Positions 37,496 through 47,616 of a stretch of DNA of 64,000 nt are shown here, piece after piece. The position numbers and the translations under genes are program-made. Position 1 is the first letter of the stretch; every line of letters begins with the position of its first letter. The notes under the pieces were generated by a model that saw only the letters and a list, made by a program, of their open reading frames with translations, was not told the DNA's origin and did not search any database. This stretch comes from Lactiplantibacillus nangangensis (lineage in GTDB: Bacteria; Bacillota; Bacilli; Lactobacillales; Lactobacillaceae): assembly GCF_005405065.1 (NCBI RefSeq), contig NZ_BJDI01000008.1, positions 91,557 to 155,556 on the forward strand, written 5' to 3'.

Positions 37496-39637
37496 TTATT
37501 TCAAACTGACCGTTAACGCTTCCTTAGCTTCAATCGGGTTACCGGCCGATATGCTCTGCGCACTGACATAGCCCGTACCATTCGTCGCTAATTTCAACCC
37601 AGTCAAATCGGCAAAATCAGCAACTTCACTTGCTGACCAACCAGTTAGATTTGGCATATACATCTGCCCGTTAGTGACCAAGATCACCCGTTGCTTGCTC
37701 GTCAAAATCGTGCCGGAGTTCACCGACTGCTTCACGATGTGCGCCCCTTTACCGACAATCACTGGCGTCACGCCAATCTTCTTAGCCGCTGTTTCGGCGG
37801 TCTTGGTTTCCTGACCAGATAAATCCGTCATTTTAATCGTGGCAGATTTCGTCTCACTGGCTTTTTGTTCATCCAGCGCCCGTTGCATGACCGGCTTGAA
37901 GATTTCGGCCATATCTTCCGAAGCGGTACTCCCATTTAAAGTCGGTTGCTTCATCGTAATATACATGATATATTTCGGATTTTTGGCTGGCGCCATCCCA
38001 ACAACCGAGTACAAGTAAGAGTCGTCGCCCGTTTCATAGGTCGAGCCATTCGACACTTGAGCCGTCCCAGATTTGGCAGCAATTCGATAACCATCAATTT
38101 TATAGGCCGACCCAGTCCCGTAAGACTTGTAGACCACATCTTGCATGTGATCCAGAACTGCCGACGCCGTTTTAGACGTGACCGGTTGCCCAACAACCTT
38201 ACGCTGGCCTTTGTAGACAGTTTTGTTGGTATTCGGGTTTGTGATCTTAGAAACATAGTACGGCTGTAACATCTTACCATGATTTGCAATCGCCGTGAAG
38301 CCACGCAACATCTGCATTGCGGAAACTTGAATCCCTTGTCCAAAAGAAGTGTCCGCCTGTTCGATTGGATAAGTAAATTGAATCGTTCCAGTTTGCTCGT
38401 TGGCTAACCCACTATTGGTGCTGCTACGCAAACCAAAGCGTTTGATGTAGTTGAGCCACGTCTTGGCGCCCATCGTTTGTTCCAAGTGCGCCATCGCGAC
38501 GTTACTCGACAAAGCGAATCCTTTGGCATAAGTGATGTTCCCCCAACCAGCGGTATTCCAGTCAGGGACCGTTTTGCCACCAATCTTGTACTCCCCAGTT
38601 GGCACAGTCACATTGGCATTATAGTTCCCACTATTAATGGCCGCCGCCATTGTGAAGACTTTCATCGTGGAGCCTGGTTCATATGTGTCTTCGACTAACA
38701 AGTTACGCCACATCTTTGATAAACCGACTTTCGTTTGCGAATTAAACGTTGGTCGTTGGCTCGTCGCCAAAATAGCCCCAGTCTTCGCGTTCATCAAAGT
38801 AGCCGTCATCGTCTTCGGTTGCAGCTTCTCAGCCACTTCAGATAGTTTCGTTTCCAACAATGTCTGCAACTTACTATCGATCGTGGTATAAACATTGTCC
38901 CCATTCGTGACTTTTTTAACATTGTCAGTGGTTCCTTGATAACCGCTTTTCGTCACGGTCTTGTGACCGTCCGTTCCGGAAAGTTGCTTGTTATAGGCCA
39001 GCTCAATTCCCATTGAACCAACTAAGGTCGTGCGATCCGTCCCTTTGACATCTTTAGAAGACGTCAGACCAATCAGCTGTGACGCAAACGTGCCGTTGGG
39101 ATAGAGCCGGGCTTCAGATTGCGTGAAATGCAAGCCCGTGACCTTTTGGGCTTCAATTTTCTTTTTCGTAATTAATGAAATATTTTTACCGGCCGTCCCA
39201 AATTCAATTTGGAACTTACCGCGCCCTTTTTCCAAAGTTGCGAGGGCTTTTTTGGTACTAATTGGCAAATATTTGGCGAGCACTTTGGCCGCTTGGTCAT
39301 TGTCCTTCACGTAGATGTCGTGACCATTAGCGTCCTTTTGGTTTTTCGACATAATTGCGTAGATCGTGTACGTGCTAGTGTCTTCCGCGATAGGCTCCCC
39401 ATTGGCACTATAAATCGTGCCGCGTTTCGCCGTCACTGTTTGGTCTTCGGTGTACAGCTTTTTGGTTGCTGCCGCTAAATTAACCCCGTTCACATGCTTA
39501 CCGATCGCAATATACGAAAAACGAATGCTCAAAACACCAAATACCACAATCGCTCCAAAAAATAGCCATTGGCCAAAGATTCGTCGATTTTGTTTTGGTG
39601 ACCGTTTCGAAGTCATTCGTTGTTTGTTCTTATTCAT
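37496..39637 (-). CDS. pbpB: Septal penicillin-binding protein 2x (FtsI-like transpeptidase)
   Basis: Class B PBP cross-linking septal peptidoglycan. Cytoplasmic basic tail, one membrane helix (~residues 24-44), dimerisation domain, then transpeptidase with SxxK (GSTMKVF), SxN (SSNVAMAH) and KSGTAQ, and two C-terminal PASTA domains (after DLSGQETKTAE). 713 residues. ATG 39637 overlaps the ftsL stop (ATGA). ftsI, pbp2x and pbpB are alternative symbols for this position in the dcw cluster. Confidence 0.96.
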   Translation of the reverse strand: MNKNKQRMTSKRSPKQNRRIFGQWLFFGAIVVFGVLSIRFSYIAIGKHVNGVNLAAATKKLYTEDQTVTAKRGTIYSANGEPIAEDTSTYTIYAIMSKNQKDANGHDIYVKDNDQAAKVLAKYLPISTKKALATLEKGRGKFQIEFGTAGKNISLITKKKIEAQKVTGLHFTQSEARLYPNGTFASQLIGLTSSKDVKGTDRTTLVGSMGIELAYNKQLSGTDGHKTVTKSGYQGTTDNVKKVTNGDNVYTTIDSKLQTLLETKLSEVAEKLQPKTMTATLMNAKTGAILATSQRPTFNSQTKVGLSKMWRNLLVEDTYEPGSTMKVFTMAAAINSGNYNANVTVPTGEYKIGGKTVPDWNTAGWGNITYAKGFALSSNVAMAHLEQTMGAKTWLNYIKRFGLRSSTNSGLANEQTGTIQFTYPIEQADTSFGQGIQVSAMQMLRGFTAIANHGKMLQPYYVSKITNPNTNKTVYKGQRKVVGQPVTSKTASAVLDHMQDVVYKSYGTGSAYKIDGYRIAAKSGTAQVSNGSTYETGDDSYLYSVVGMAPAKNPKYIMYITMKQPTLNGSTASEDMAEIFKPVMQRALDEQKASETKSATIKMTDLSGQETKTAETAAKKIGVTPVIVGKGAHIVKQSVNSGTILTSKQRVILVTNGQMYMPNLTGWSASEVADFADLTGLKLATNGTGYVSAQSISAGNPIEAKEALTVSLK

Positions 39638-40014
39638 TTGTAAACATTCCTTATGTTACCGTTGTTGAGCGATAAACCGTTTTTCTTAGCCACTTTGTTT
39701 AAGCGACTCCGGCTTGAAAGTTCACTAATTTGTTGCGTTGCGGAAGTGTTGCTAGCTTGGACCTTCGTCACCTTCGCTTGAACCGTTTGCAATTGTGTTT
39801 GGGCGTTACCAATCGCAATGTTTGAGGAAACTAAAGCGATTGCAAGTGCAAAGACGACCAAACCAAAAGTCACACATAAGACCTTCTCAAATGCTGAGAA
39901 CGGCACCCGCCGTGTTTGAATGGCAGGATTTGGCGTAACAACGGTTTTATGTACCGGGTTTTGGGCTTGGGGGGTCTCACGCGGTAACTCCCGGGCCAAT
40001 CCATTTTGGGCCAT
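39634..40014 (-). CDS. ftsL: Cell-division protein FtsL
   Basis: Small bitopic divisome protein partnering DivIB and DivIC. 126 residues: Pro/Gln-rich cytoplasmic tail, one membrane helix (KVLCVTFGLVVFALAIALV), then an extracellular coiled coil (QTQLQTVQAKVTKVQASNTSATQQISEL). Its identification rests on this architecture and on its place between rsmH and the PBP. Start ATG 40014 with AAGGAG upstream. Confidence 0.94.
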   Translation of the reverse strand: MAQNGLARELPRETPQAQNPVHKTVVTPNPAIQTRRVPFSAFEKVLCVTFGLVVFALAIALVSSNIAIGNAQTQLQTVQAKVTKVQASNTSATQQISELSSRSRLNKVAKKNGLSLNNGNIRNVYK

Positions 40015-40037
40015 GGTTCTTCACTCCTTAAAATTTT

Positions 40038-40991
40038 TTACTTAATTGTTAAACGTTCGATTGCCCGTAACTTGGCACTGCGCGCACGGCGATTAGCGGC
40101 AACTTCCGCCTCACTTGGCACAATCGGTTTGCGATGAACCAGACGATAATTTGGCTGCATTTCGGCCGGAATCACTGGTAAGCCAGGTGGTAACTCTGGC
40201 AAGGAACTATGTTCTTTAAAAATCGTTTTAACTAAGCGATCCTCTAATGATTGAAAGGTGATCACACTGACGCGACCGTGAACCGCAAGTAACGCCACCG
40301 CTTGTTCCAACGACGTTTCTAAGACGCCCAACTCATTATTGACCGCGATGCGGATTGCTTGGAAGACCCGTTTGGCCGGATGACCACCCGTGCGCCGAGC
40401 CCGCGCTGGAATCGCTTCTTTAATAATGTCAACCAACTGACCAGTGGTTTCGATTGGTGCCTGTTCCCGCTCACGCTCAATGGCGCGCGCCACTTGTTTC
40501 GAGAATTTTTCTTCACCGTAACGATAAAAAATTCGCACCAAGTCAGCGTAATCCCAAGTATTCACAACAATTTGAGCCGTCAATGGTGCTGATTGATCCA
40601 TCCGCATATCCAACGGGGCATCATGTTGATAAGAAAAGCCCCGTTCCGCGTTGTCAAATTGAGGGGAGGACACGCCCAAATCATAAACGATGCCATCGAC
40701 TGATTCGATACCGCGCGCGTTCAATTCAGTCTTAAGATTGGCGAAATTACTCTTGATAAACGTTAATTGGCCGGCTGCTAAATAGTCTGCCAAGTTTTCT
40801 TCATTATAGTCAATCGCTGTTTGGTCTTGGTCAAAGCTGAATAGGTGTCCATTTGGCCCAAGTTGTTCCAAGATCCGTCGTGAATGACCACCGCCACCCA
40901 AGGTACAATCCACATACACCCCATCAGGTTTGACCGCTAATTCGGCCACGGCTTCATGCAGTAATACAGTTGTATGTTCAAATTCGGCCAC
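40038..40991 (-). CDS. rsmH: 16S rRNA m4C1402 methyltransferase RsmH (MraW)
   Basis: SAM-dependent methylation of C1402 in 16S rRNA. 317 residues starting [15 protein letters not shown], with SAM motif [32 protein letters not shown] and a C-terminal [10 protein letters not shown] and [19 protein letters not shown]. Second gene of the dcw cluster, 34 bases after mraZ. Confidence 0.97.
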   Translation of the reverse strand: MAEFEHTTVLLHEAVAELAVKPDGVYVDCTLGGGGHSRRILEQLGPNGHLFSFDQDQTAIDYNEENLADYLAAGQLTFIKSNFANLKTELNARGIESVDGIVYDLGVSSPQFDNAERGFSYQHDAPLDMRMDQSAPLTAQIVVNTWDYADLVRIFYRYGEEKFSKQVARAIEREREQAPIETTGQLVDIIKEAIPARARRTGGHPAKRVFQAIRIAVNNELGVLETSLEQAVALLAVHGRVSVITFQSLEDRLVKTIFKEHSSLPELPPGLPVIPAEMQPNYRLVHRKPIVPSEAEVAANRRARSAKLRAIERLTIK

Positions 40992-41025
40992 GCTGATTTC
41001 GCCTCCCTAGTTCAGTCATTATTTT

Positions 41026-41463
41026 TTAAAAGTCAATTAAGTTCTCTGCTAAGTCATCAAAGTCGGCAGCTGTTTCTGTTTCAAAAGTCTGCCACTTCGG
41101 CTTGCTCCAAATTTCAAATCGGTCCGAAACACCAACGATGACACATTGTTTTTCTAATTTTGCATATTGTCGGAGCGGTGCTGGAATCATTACACGCCCC
41201 TGCTTGTCTAATTCACATTCGGCCGCTGCTGCATAGAAGAACCGGACAAATGCCCGCGCGTCCTTCTTGGTTAGCGGTAGATCATCTAATTGATCCTGTA
41301 GCGTCGTCCAGCGTGCTTCCGGATAGCCAAAAATACAGCCATCCATTCCGCGCGTAATCACGAACGACGCCCCTAACAACTCCCGAAATTTAGCGGGAAT
41401 GATTAACCGACCTTTAGCATCCAACGCGTGTTCAAACTCACCAAAAAACATCTTGGATGCCAC
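41026..41463 (-). CDS. mraZ: Transcriptional regulator MraZ
   Basis: AbrB-like ring-forming DNA-binding protein that represses its own dcw operon. Two MraZ repeats ([21 protein letters not shown] and the C-terminal [15 protein letters not shown]), 145 residues. The start is GTG 41463: AAAGGGG is ten bases upstream, whereas ATG 41451 would be too distant. First gene of the cluster, preceded by three phased GTGG-type boxes. Confidence 0.96.
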   Translation of the reverse strand: MASKMFFGEFEHALDAKGRLIIPAKFRELLGASFVITRGMDGCIFGYPEARWTTLQDQLDDLPLTKKDARAFVRFFYAAAAECELDKQGRVMIPAPLRQYAKLEKQCVIVGVSDRFEIWSKPKWQTFETETAADFDDLAENLIDF

Positions 41464-41498
41464 GGCTAATCAACCCCTTTCATTAAACATTCTTAAGT

Positions 41499-41525
41499 CT
41501 ACCACACCCCCCCACTTCCTACCAC
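41499..41525 (-). promoter_or_regulatory. MraZ operator: three boxes spaced 10 bases
   Basis: On the minus strand GTGGTAG (41525-41519), GTGGGGG (41515-41509) and GTGGTAG (41505-41499) are spaced exactly ten bases apart, 36-62 bases before the mraZ start. Phased GTGG-type repeats upstream of mraZ are the known operator form. A TTGACA (41565-41560) upstream may be the -35, but I cannot place a good -10. Confidence 0.8.
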
Positions 41526-41562
41526 ATGGTTTTGTTACTTTTCGAAAATGTTAACAAAATGT

Positions 41563-41604
41563 CAAAAAAGTCCCCACCCAACGCTGATTCGTTAGGTGGG
41601 GACT
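41563..41604 (-). terminator. Terminator of DUF3397 gene, upstream of mraZ
   Basis: Perfect 10-bp stem AGTCCCCACC/GGTGGGGACT, followed on the minus strand by TTTTTT. It separates the DUF3397 gene from the dcw cluster. Confidence 0.88.
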
Positions 41605-41630
41605 CGTGGGGCTTATTTTCCTTTAGTGAC

Positions 41631-41996
41631 TCAAATTGTCAGCAAAAAGCTGCCTAGTGCCAGCAAATAGATGACGATCGTTAAGAGGTCGGTGACCCGC
41701 CAGTAAAGCTTAAAAAAGCGGCCAAACAGGATTTCGCCTTGTTGGATTACCGTTAACAGGGTCAACCCAATGCCCATGATCATTAAGGAGATCACTTCAT
41801 AGGGGACGATTGAACTGTCCGTTGCCTGTAAGGTCAAGAAGTGCGTGAACACAATTAAAAATGGGGGCCAAAAATCAATGATCAACAAATGTGCCGGCCA
41901 AAAGCGTCTCAAGAGTCGTTTCAAACCGAAAATAATGACCGAAACGGCCGCAATTAAACTGATTTGACCTAGCCAGTTGGTGAACAGGTCGTGCAT
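41631..41996 (-). CDS. DUF3397 family membrane protein
   Basis: 121-residue protein with about four membrane helices (starting MHDLFTNWLGQISLIAAVSVIIFGL and ending LLTIVIYLLALGSFLLTI). Recognised as the DUF3397 family that commonly sits directly upstream of mraZ in lactobacilli. Function unknown. A link to envelope biogenesis rests only on position. Monocistronic, with its own terminator. Confidence 0.85.
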   Translation of the reverse strand: MHDLFTNWLGQISLIAAVSVIIFGLKRLLRRFWPAHLLIIDFWPPFLIVFTHFLTLQATDSSIVPYEVISLMIMGIGLTLLTVIQQGEILFGRFFKLYWRVTDLLTIVIYLLALGSFLLTI

Positions 41997-42125
41997 GCCG
42001 CTTTCCCTCGCAATCTTTCGTAAACTCGTTTCAGCACCCCAGACAACCGTGAAAACTGCGGATTAATGCGGTTAAGAACGGAATGGCTGCAACGTTTCTT
42101 TTTTATTATAGGGATTCTGTTCAGA

Positions 42126-42154
42126 CTTTTCAATCACTGCCACCAGTCCTATAA
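42126..42154 (+). promoter_or_regulatory. corA promoter
   Basis: -35 TTTTCA (42126-42131), 17 bases, -10 TATAAT (42149-42154). Gives a leader of about 27 bases. Confidence 0.7.
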
Positions 42155-42187
42155 TAGAATCCAAGTCACACTACGGAGGCGTCGCTG

Positions 42188-43144
42188 ATGCTGCAATATT
42201 TTACCATGAGTGCTGATGGCCAGTTAGCCACCGGTCAACCACAGGATCAAACTTACTGGATTAATATCGAACGACCGACGACTACGGAGATCAATCAATT
42301 AGTTCAGAAATTTAACTTTCCAAAGGATTATTTAACGGCCGTATTGGATGACGCCGAAATTTCACGGACCGAACAATTAAATCAGCAAACAACTGACAAT
42401 GCCGCGCTGATCGTCATGCAATTTCCAAAATTAACGACTAGTGACCTCGGCTACCTTGAATATCAAGTTTATCCGTTTGCACTCATTTTGACCCCAAAAG
42501 TCGTGCTAACGGTTAGTAATTATCCCGCCAGCTTCATTCAAGATTTCGTAATGGATCCTGAGTCCTCACGACTGAGCTTAGATAATCATGAAAACTTTGT
42601 ACTCGCCATCATGTGGTATATTTCGCACGCCTACGTCACTGCCTTGAAAGTCATCAATCACAAAACGACCGTCTTGGAACGACATTTGACACGCGCCACA
42701 CGCAATGAAGAAATCTTTCGCATCATGGCTTACCAGAAGTCGCTGATTCGCTTTAAGGCCGCGCTCACACAAAACGCGCCGGTCTTAGCAGCAGTTGAAC
42801 ATTCAGCGACTCATTTTAATGGCAGTGGTCATCAAGCCCTAACGACCGATATCATCATTGAAAATAAGCAAGCGGCCGATATGACCAACACGACTAATCA
42901 AATTTTGCAACAATACAGTCAATTAGTCAGCTCAGTCATCTCAAACAATTTAAATGATGTGATGAAAGTCCTGACCTCCCTCACCTTAATTTTAACCATT
43001 CCAACCATTATTGGTGGCATTTATGGGATGAACGTCACGTTACCGGGAGCAAGCTTCGCCCATGCCTTTAGTTGGATTGCCTTTGGTACGATTATTTTAT
43101 GTGTCATTAGTATTGAATACTTACGAAACCACGACTATTTCTAA
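42188..43144 (+). CDS. corA: CorA-family divalent cation transporter
   Basis: Pentameric Mg2+/Co2+ channel family. Long cytoplasmic N-terminal domain with a helical stalk, then two C-terminal membrane helices with the pore signature GMN (IYGMNVTLPG, ~residue 280). 318 residues, as expected. ATG 42188 with GGAGG ten bases upstream. Followed by the DUF4044 peptide gene and a shared terminator. Confidence 0.93.
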   Translation: MLQYFTMSADGQLATGQPQDQTYWINIERPTTTEINQLVQKFNFPKDYLTAVLDDAEISRTEQLNQQTTDNAALIVMQFPKLTTSDLGYLEYQVYPFALILTPKVVLTVSNYPASFIQDFVMDPESSRLSLDNHENFVLAIMWYISHAYVTALKVINHKTTVLERHLTRATRNEEIFRIMAYQKSLIRFKAALTQNAPVLAAVEHSATHFNGSGHQALTTDIIIENKQAADMTNTTNQILQQYSQLVSSVISNNLNDVMKVLTSLTLILTIPTIIGGIYGMNVTLPGASFAHAFSWIAFGTIILCVISIEYLRNHDYF

Positions 43145-43219
43145 TTGGTAATTGAAATATCTGCGATTCCACGTTAAACTATGAAAGAATTACTCGAAAA
43201 GTGTGGTGCAATCAAACTT

Positions 43220-43342
43220 ATGAAAAAGAAATCAACGTTCCAAAAAATCACGATGGTCATCGTGTGGTTGATGATTATTTCAACTGTCGGCTCGCTGGTC
43301 CTAGGCGCCTTATCTGGCTTAGGTTTACTCAACTTCAGCTAA
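43220..43342 (+). CDS. DUF4044 small membrane peptide
   Basis: 40-residue peptide MKKKSTFQKITMVIVWLM then a Gly/Leu-rich end (GALSGLGLLNFS): a basic N-terminus and one membrane helix. This is the DUF4044 type of short protein common in lactobacilli. The frame is open upstream to another ATG at 43181 (13 more codons). Neither start has a clear ribosome site. I prefer 43220 by family length. Function unknown. Probably read with corA. Confidence 0.75.
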   Translation: MKKKSTFQKITMVIVWLMIISTVGSLVLGALSGLGLLNFS

Positions 43343-43360
43343 ACAACAACTCATCAACTA

Positions 43361-43396
43361 AAAAAACGCCTGAGAAATTAGTCTCAGGCGTTTTTT
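43361..43396. terminator. Bidirectional terminator, corA/DUF4044 versus ftsK
   Basis: ACGCCTGAGA/TCTCAGGCGT stem with a 6-base loop, flanked by A6 and T6. Confidence 0.92.
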
Positions 43397-43425
43397 GATT
43401 GTTTTCATGTTCAAACCCATATGGT

Positions 43426-45804
43426 CTAAACTTCCGAAGTCGGCGATTCGTCGGCTTGTGGTTGCCGATAAACTTTCCGGGCCTTGCTCCCCTCAGAGGG
43501 ACCGACCACACCACGTTCTTCCATCTCATCGACGATTCGAGCGGCACGATTGTAACCGATTCGGAATCGCCGTTGCAACATCGACACACTTGCCGATTGC
43601 TGTTCCGTGACTAGTTCAACGGCATCCGCATAGTACTCATCCTCACCATCGCGCGGATCACCACCGCCATCGGTCGTTTCATCATCCTTGACCAGCATAC
43701 TTTCATCGTAGTCAGCGGATTGTTGTTGTTTGATGAAGTTCACCACTTCTTCGACATCGTGATCTGAAATGTAGGCACCTTGCACCCGGAGTGGCTTATT
43801 CATCCCCATCGGTTGATACAGCATATCGCCACGACCGAGGAGCTTTTCCGCGCCATTGCTATCAATAATGGTCCGCGAATCGATCCCACTAGACACGGCA
43901 AACGCCATCCGCGACGGGACGTTCGCTTTGATCAGCCCAGTAATAACATCTACCGATGGCCGTTGCGTTGCTAGGATCATATGAATCCCAGCGGCCCGTG
44001 CCATTTGACCCAAGCGAATAATCGCATCTTCAACTTCACTGGAAGTCACCATCATCAAATCGGCCAATTCATCCACGATGACCACGATATACGGTAAGAC
44101 TGGGCGATTTTGACCATCGGCGGCATTCTGTTGGCGAATAAACTGATTATAGCCTTGCATATTCCGTTGTTTGGAATCCGCAAATAGTTCATAACGCCGC
44201 TCCATTTCAGCCACCACTTTGTGCAGTGCTCGCGCCGCTTTCTTCGGTTCCGTGACCACTGGCGTGAGTAGATGCGGAATCCCGTTATAGACTCCTAACT
44301 CAACTTTCTTTGGATCAATCAACATAAACTTCACTTGGTTAGGTTTCGTCGTCATCAACAAACCCGTGATCATCACGTTAATTGCCACTGACTTCCCACT
44401 CCCGGTCGAGCCGGCAATCAATAGATGAGGCATTTTGGAAAGATCCGCTGTCACTAAATTACCAGAGACATCGCGTCCCAGCGGCACTTCCAATGGCTTC
44501 GTTGGGTGGGCTGGTTGTGCTTCGACGATATCTCGAAATGAAACTGTAGAAACTTGCTTATTTGGTACTTCGATCCCAATCAACGATTTTCCGGGAATCG
44601 GCGCTTCAATTCGTAAATCTTTCGCCGCCAACGCTAAGGCCAAGTCATCCGCTAAGTTGACCACCTTACTGACCTTGACCCCGACCGCCGGATGCAATTC
44701 GTATTTTGTGACGGATGGCCCTAGGCTCACATTTTTAACCTCGACCTTGACGCCAAAGCTTTCCAAAGTCGTCTTGAGCTTTTTAGAGTTACTTTCAATC
44801 GTTGCATATTCCGCGCTTTGATCCGTTTTCGGAATTTTTGTTAACAGGTCAGAAGTTGGCAATTGATAATCCGAATCATCGACTGTTTCAGTGCCTTGTA
44901 ACGTTTCTTCCTCACTAGACTCACTCGCTTCAGTCGTCGCTGGGGCTTTCGAAGCTTGATCACTGGCGACCAGAATATTCACATCGTCGGCTGGCGCCGA
45001 CTGGACCGCAGTCGTCGCACTCGCCGGCGCCGGTGCCGCTTCACTGGGCGCAATTGGCGCACTCGACGTGACTGGTTTTGACGTTGGTGTCGGTTGCTCA
45101 GCTACTTGCTGATTCGCCTTGACCTGACGCTGGACGCGCCAACGAGCATACTGCACTCGCACGTAATGCGCCACTTCATCATAAGCTTGCTTGAGTTGTT
45201 CGCCAACCACCACCAAACCGTGTCGAATATAAAGTAGGGTCTGATGGAACGGCAAATTGAAGGCCACAAAAATCCCCGTAATAATTAAAATAATGGCAAT
45301 TAAAATAGTTCCCAAGTTAGCTAACAATGGATAAGTCAAGCTATATCCAGCTGCTCCGGCTAAGCCACCGCCAAGATGGACCGAAACACCACCCGTTGAA
45401 AAGTCGTTCTTTATCAGGTTCCAAGTAATTGACCAAAAATCCGTATGGCGATCCAATCGATTAAACATCGGAATTTCTAGCAGTAATAGGTAACTGTATA
45501 AAACTAAGTTCCCACCCGTCCACCAACGCCAACCAATTTTGGGCAATTTGCCAAAAATCATGAGGGTCCCCATGAGGACTAGTGTAATCACGGCTAAGAG
45601 TTCATAAGCATCACCAGCTACCAATCGGAAACATTCCGCAAAAAAGGTCCCGACTAAGCCGAGTTTAAATAACGCAAAGATGGTCACTAGCCCCCCGACT
45701 AAGCCAATGATATTTCCCGTCATTTGGCGTTGGGTCGTGGCTTTGGTCGACCGCTTGGATCCAGTCGTACGCCGCTTTTTAGTTGTTCGTTGCTTTCGTG
45801 CCAC
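43426..45804 (-). CDS. ftsK: DNA translocase FtsK/SpoIIIE
   Basis: Septal DNA pump clearing chromosomes at division. Basic tail, about four membrane helices (residues ~30-180), a Pro/Thr/Ala/Ser-rich acidic linker (~235-310), the motor domain with Walker [15 protein letters not shown] and Walker [13 protein letters not shown], and a C-terminal winged-helix gamma domain ([20 protein letters not shown]) for KOPS-like recognition. 792 residues. GTG start 45804 with AAGGA upstream. Apparently transcribed alone. Confidence 0.96.
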   Translation of the reverse strand: MARKQRTTKKRRTTGSKRSTKATTQRQMTGNIIGLVGGLVTIFALFKLGLVGTFFAECFRLVAGDAYELLAVITLVLMGTLMIFGKLPKIGWRWWTGGNLVLYSYLLLLEIPMFNRLDRHTDFWSITWNLIKNDFSTGGVSVHLGGGLAGAAGYSLTYPLLANLGTILIAIILIITGIFVAFNLPFHQTLLYIRHGLVVVGEQLKQAYDEVAHYVRVQYARWRVQRQVKANQQVAEQPTPTSKPVTSSAPIAPSEAAPAPASATTAVQSAPADDVNILVASDQASKAPATTEASESSEEETLQGTETVDDSDYQLPTSDLLTKIPKTDQSAEYATIESNSKKLKTTLESFGVKVEVKNVSLGPSVTKYELHPAVGVKVSKVVNLADDLALALAAKDLRIEAPIPGKSLIGIEVPNKQVSTVSFRDIVEAQPAHPTKPLEVPLGRDVSGNLVTADLSKMPHLLIAGSTGSGKSVAINVMITGLLMTTKPNQVKFMLIDPKKVELGVYNGIPHLLTPVVTEPKKAARALHKVVAEMERRYELFADSKQRNMQGYNQFIRQQNAADGQNRPVLPYIVVIVDELADLMMVTSSEVEDAIIRLGQMARAAGIHMILATQRPSVDVITGLIKANVPSRMAFAVSSGIDSRTIIDSNGAEKLLGRGDMLYQPMGMNKPLRVQGAYISDHDVEEVVNFIKQQQSADYDESMLVKDDETTDGGGDPRDGEDEYYADAVELVTEQQSASVSMLQRRFRIGYNRAARIVDEMEERGVVGPSEGSKARKVYRQPQADESPTSEV

Positions 45805-45886
45805 GCTACTATCGTCCTTCCCATTTTTGTCTTACTGCCATTGTACCAAACTAATGTTCGTAATTAAAAACTTTCGCCACACCGCC

Positions 45887-45932
45887 AAAAAAACGCACGT
45901 TAACCACAGCTCGCTGAACCGTTAACGTACGT
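45887..45932 (-). terminator. trmL terminator
   Basis: Minus strand ACGTACGTTAAC / GTTAACGTGCGT stem around a 16-base loop, followed by TTTTTTT. Confidence 0.88.
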
Positions 45933-45947
45933 CTGGCAATCACCAGG

Positions 45948-46460
45948 TTATTTTAATTTATCATTTTCATAATGATGTGACCGTTCCAAGCTCAAAAAGT
46001 TTTGTTGCCGCAACGCTTCATAAATAACGATTGCCGCAGAATTCGACAAATTCAACGCACGAATATGTGAATCATCTTGTGGAATCCGAATGGCCTTTTC
46101 AGGATACTGACGCATGAAAGGCTCTGGCAAACCGGTCGTTTCCTTTCCGAACAAGAAGTAATGGTCCTTGCTAGTATCACTATAATCCACATCTGAATAG
46201 TCGTGATCAGCAAATTTAGAGACCAAATATAACTGATCCAAGTCAGGAATGCTGGCTAAAAAGTCTTGAAGGTCGGCATGATAAGTAATATCAACGCTAT
46301 CCCAATAGTCCAAACCAGCGCGTTTTAAATGCTTATCATCTATTTTAAAGCCTAATGGTTCAATTAAGTGTAAGGCCGTATCAGTGCCAGCACAGGTCCG
46401 GGCAATATTACCAGTGTTCGCTGGCATCAAGGGTTCAAATAGTGCAATATGATTCGTCAA
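45948..46460 (-). CDS. trmL: tRNA (cytidine/uridine-34 2'-O)-methyltransferase
   Basis: SPOUT (SpoU-type, YibK/CspR) methyltransferase modifying the wobble base of tRNA-Leu. 170 residues. Motifs PLMPANTGNIARTCAG, LFGKETTGLP and IPQDDSHIRALNLSNSAAI form the knotted SAM site. TTG start 46460 with AAGGA about eight bases upstream. Monocistronic. Confidence 0.93.
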   Translation of the reverse strand: MTNHIALFEPLMPANTGNIARTCAGTDTALHLIEPLGFKIDDKHLKRAGLDYWDSVDITYHADLQDFLASIPDLDQLYLVSKFADHDYSDVDYSDTSKDHYFLFGKETTGLPEPFMRQYPEKAIRIPQDDSHIRALNLSNSAAIVIYEALRQQNFLSLERSHHYENDKLK

Positions 46461-46761
46461 AATAATCTTCCTTTTTCATTAAGTCTTGATCGGTCAATCG
46501 CCGTCATTATCTTAATTATCATACCATGATTGATCACCAAAGGCCTAACAATTCTCTATCGAAGACAAATTGTTCGCTAACTTTACAAAGTTTACTTATA
46601 CTGATCTACAGTTAAAAGGTGAAATTGCTATTCTACGCTAATAAGCGAGTCGGCTAATCAACAGCTCACATAAATGCTAATGGCAATTTAACACTTTTCA
46701 ACTGATCCGTTCCAAAATAACCTAATCAAGTTTCAATCAATTCAAAGGAGTCGACATATAA
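46461..46761. other. Divergent promoter gap
   Basis: About 300 bases between divergent trmL and the NAD(P)-binding gene. AT-rich. Holds the ribosome site AAGGAG (46745-46750). A TATACT near 46598 may belong to a promoter, but I cannot pair it with a convincing -35. No open frame or repeat seen. Confidence 0.45.
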
Positions 46762-47409
46762 ATGAAATTATTAATTATTGGTGCCACCGGGATGGCTGGT
46801 TCCGCGTTAACTACCACTGCCTTAGCACATAACCATGAAGTGACGGCGTTAGGCCGTTCCGCAGAAAAGTTGGCTAAGCTCCCTGCCAATCCTAACCTGA
46901 CAACCCGCACTGAGGACGCCTTCGCACTGACCAAAGCCGAATTAGTTAACTTTGACGTCATCATCGATGCCATGGCGACCCCACCAGCCCAAGCATACTT
47001 ACACGTGGACTTAGCCACTAAACTAGTGGCAATGCTCCGTAACACCAACAGTCCCCGCTTAGTCTTTATTTTAGGTGCTGGTAGCTTGAAGACCGGTGAC
47101 GACGACCATCTCCTTGTTCATGATATTGAAAAAAGCCCAGAGGCAGCCAACTTTGTAGCCATTCCACAAAATCAGTTGGGTGAACTCCAATTCTTACAAA
47201 CGGTTACCAATGTCAACTGGGTCGGCGTCTCACCAGCCGCAGATTTTCACGCTGGCGATGCGACCCCTGCCATTTTAGGCACTGATCACCTGCTCGCTAA
47301 CGCAGCCGGCGCCTCAGTAACCACTTCTGGCACCATGGCGGCAACCGTCTTAGCCGAAATCGAAACACCTAAACATCATCAAGAACGTTTTACCGTCGCA
47401 AATCAATAA
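46762..47409 (+). CDS. NAD(P)-binding atypical SDR / NmrA-like protein
   Basis: 215-residue Rossmann protein. N-terminal dinucleotide motif IIGATGMAGSALT (GxxGxxG type), strand-end basic residue in LGRSAEKL suggesting NADP(H). There is no Tyr-x3-Lys pair, so it is an atypical SDR. Such proteins act as NAD(P)H-dependent oxidoreductases or redox sensors. The substrate is unknown. ATG 46762 with AAGGAG upstream. Monocistronic with a strong terminator. Confidence 0.85.
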   Translation: MKLLIIGATGMAGSALTTTALAHNHEVTALGRSAEKLAKLPANPNLTTRTEDAFALTKAELVNFDVIIDAMATPPAQAYLHVDLATKLVAMLRNTNSPRLVFILGAGSLKTGDDDHLLVHDIEKSPEAANFVAIPQNQLGELQFLQTVTNVNWVGVSPAADFHAGDATPAILGTDHLLANAAGASVTTSGTMAATVLAEIETPKHHQERFTVANQ

Positions 47410-47419
47410 TCATCGCTTA

Positions 47420-47449
47420 ACACTCGGCAAATTTGCCGAGTGTTTTTTT
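47420..47449 (+). terminator. Terminator after SDR-like gene
   Basis: Perfect palindrome ACACTCGGCAAATTTGCCGA with its GTGT end, followed by TTTTTTT. Confidence 0.93.
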
Positions 47450-47616
47450 AGTCATTAGCAATCTAACGGTTGAAAGTGTCAAAGTTGCCGTCAATCCAGT
47501 CATGCTCGCGTTAGTTATACCTAAAATGGTCTCATACGGCTCACCACTCAGTCAGAATCCGGTCTGGCCGACTCCGCTAAGTTCAAACAATTGACTAATC
47601 ATTCAAAGCAGTTGCC
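47450..47616. other. Intergenic stretch before repeat arm F
   Basis: No gene seen. Near 47590 the motif TTGACTAATCATT matches the sequence that follows the 3' side of other structured arms (TGATTA-TCAA type). Confidence 0.4.

Noticed and set aside
43201..43398. 65-residue frame MWCNQTYEKEIN...
   Set aside because: Runs through the terminator hairpin and overlaps the DUF4044 peptide in another frame. The DUF4044 reading is the recognisable one.
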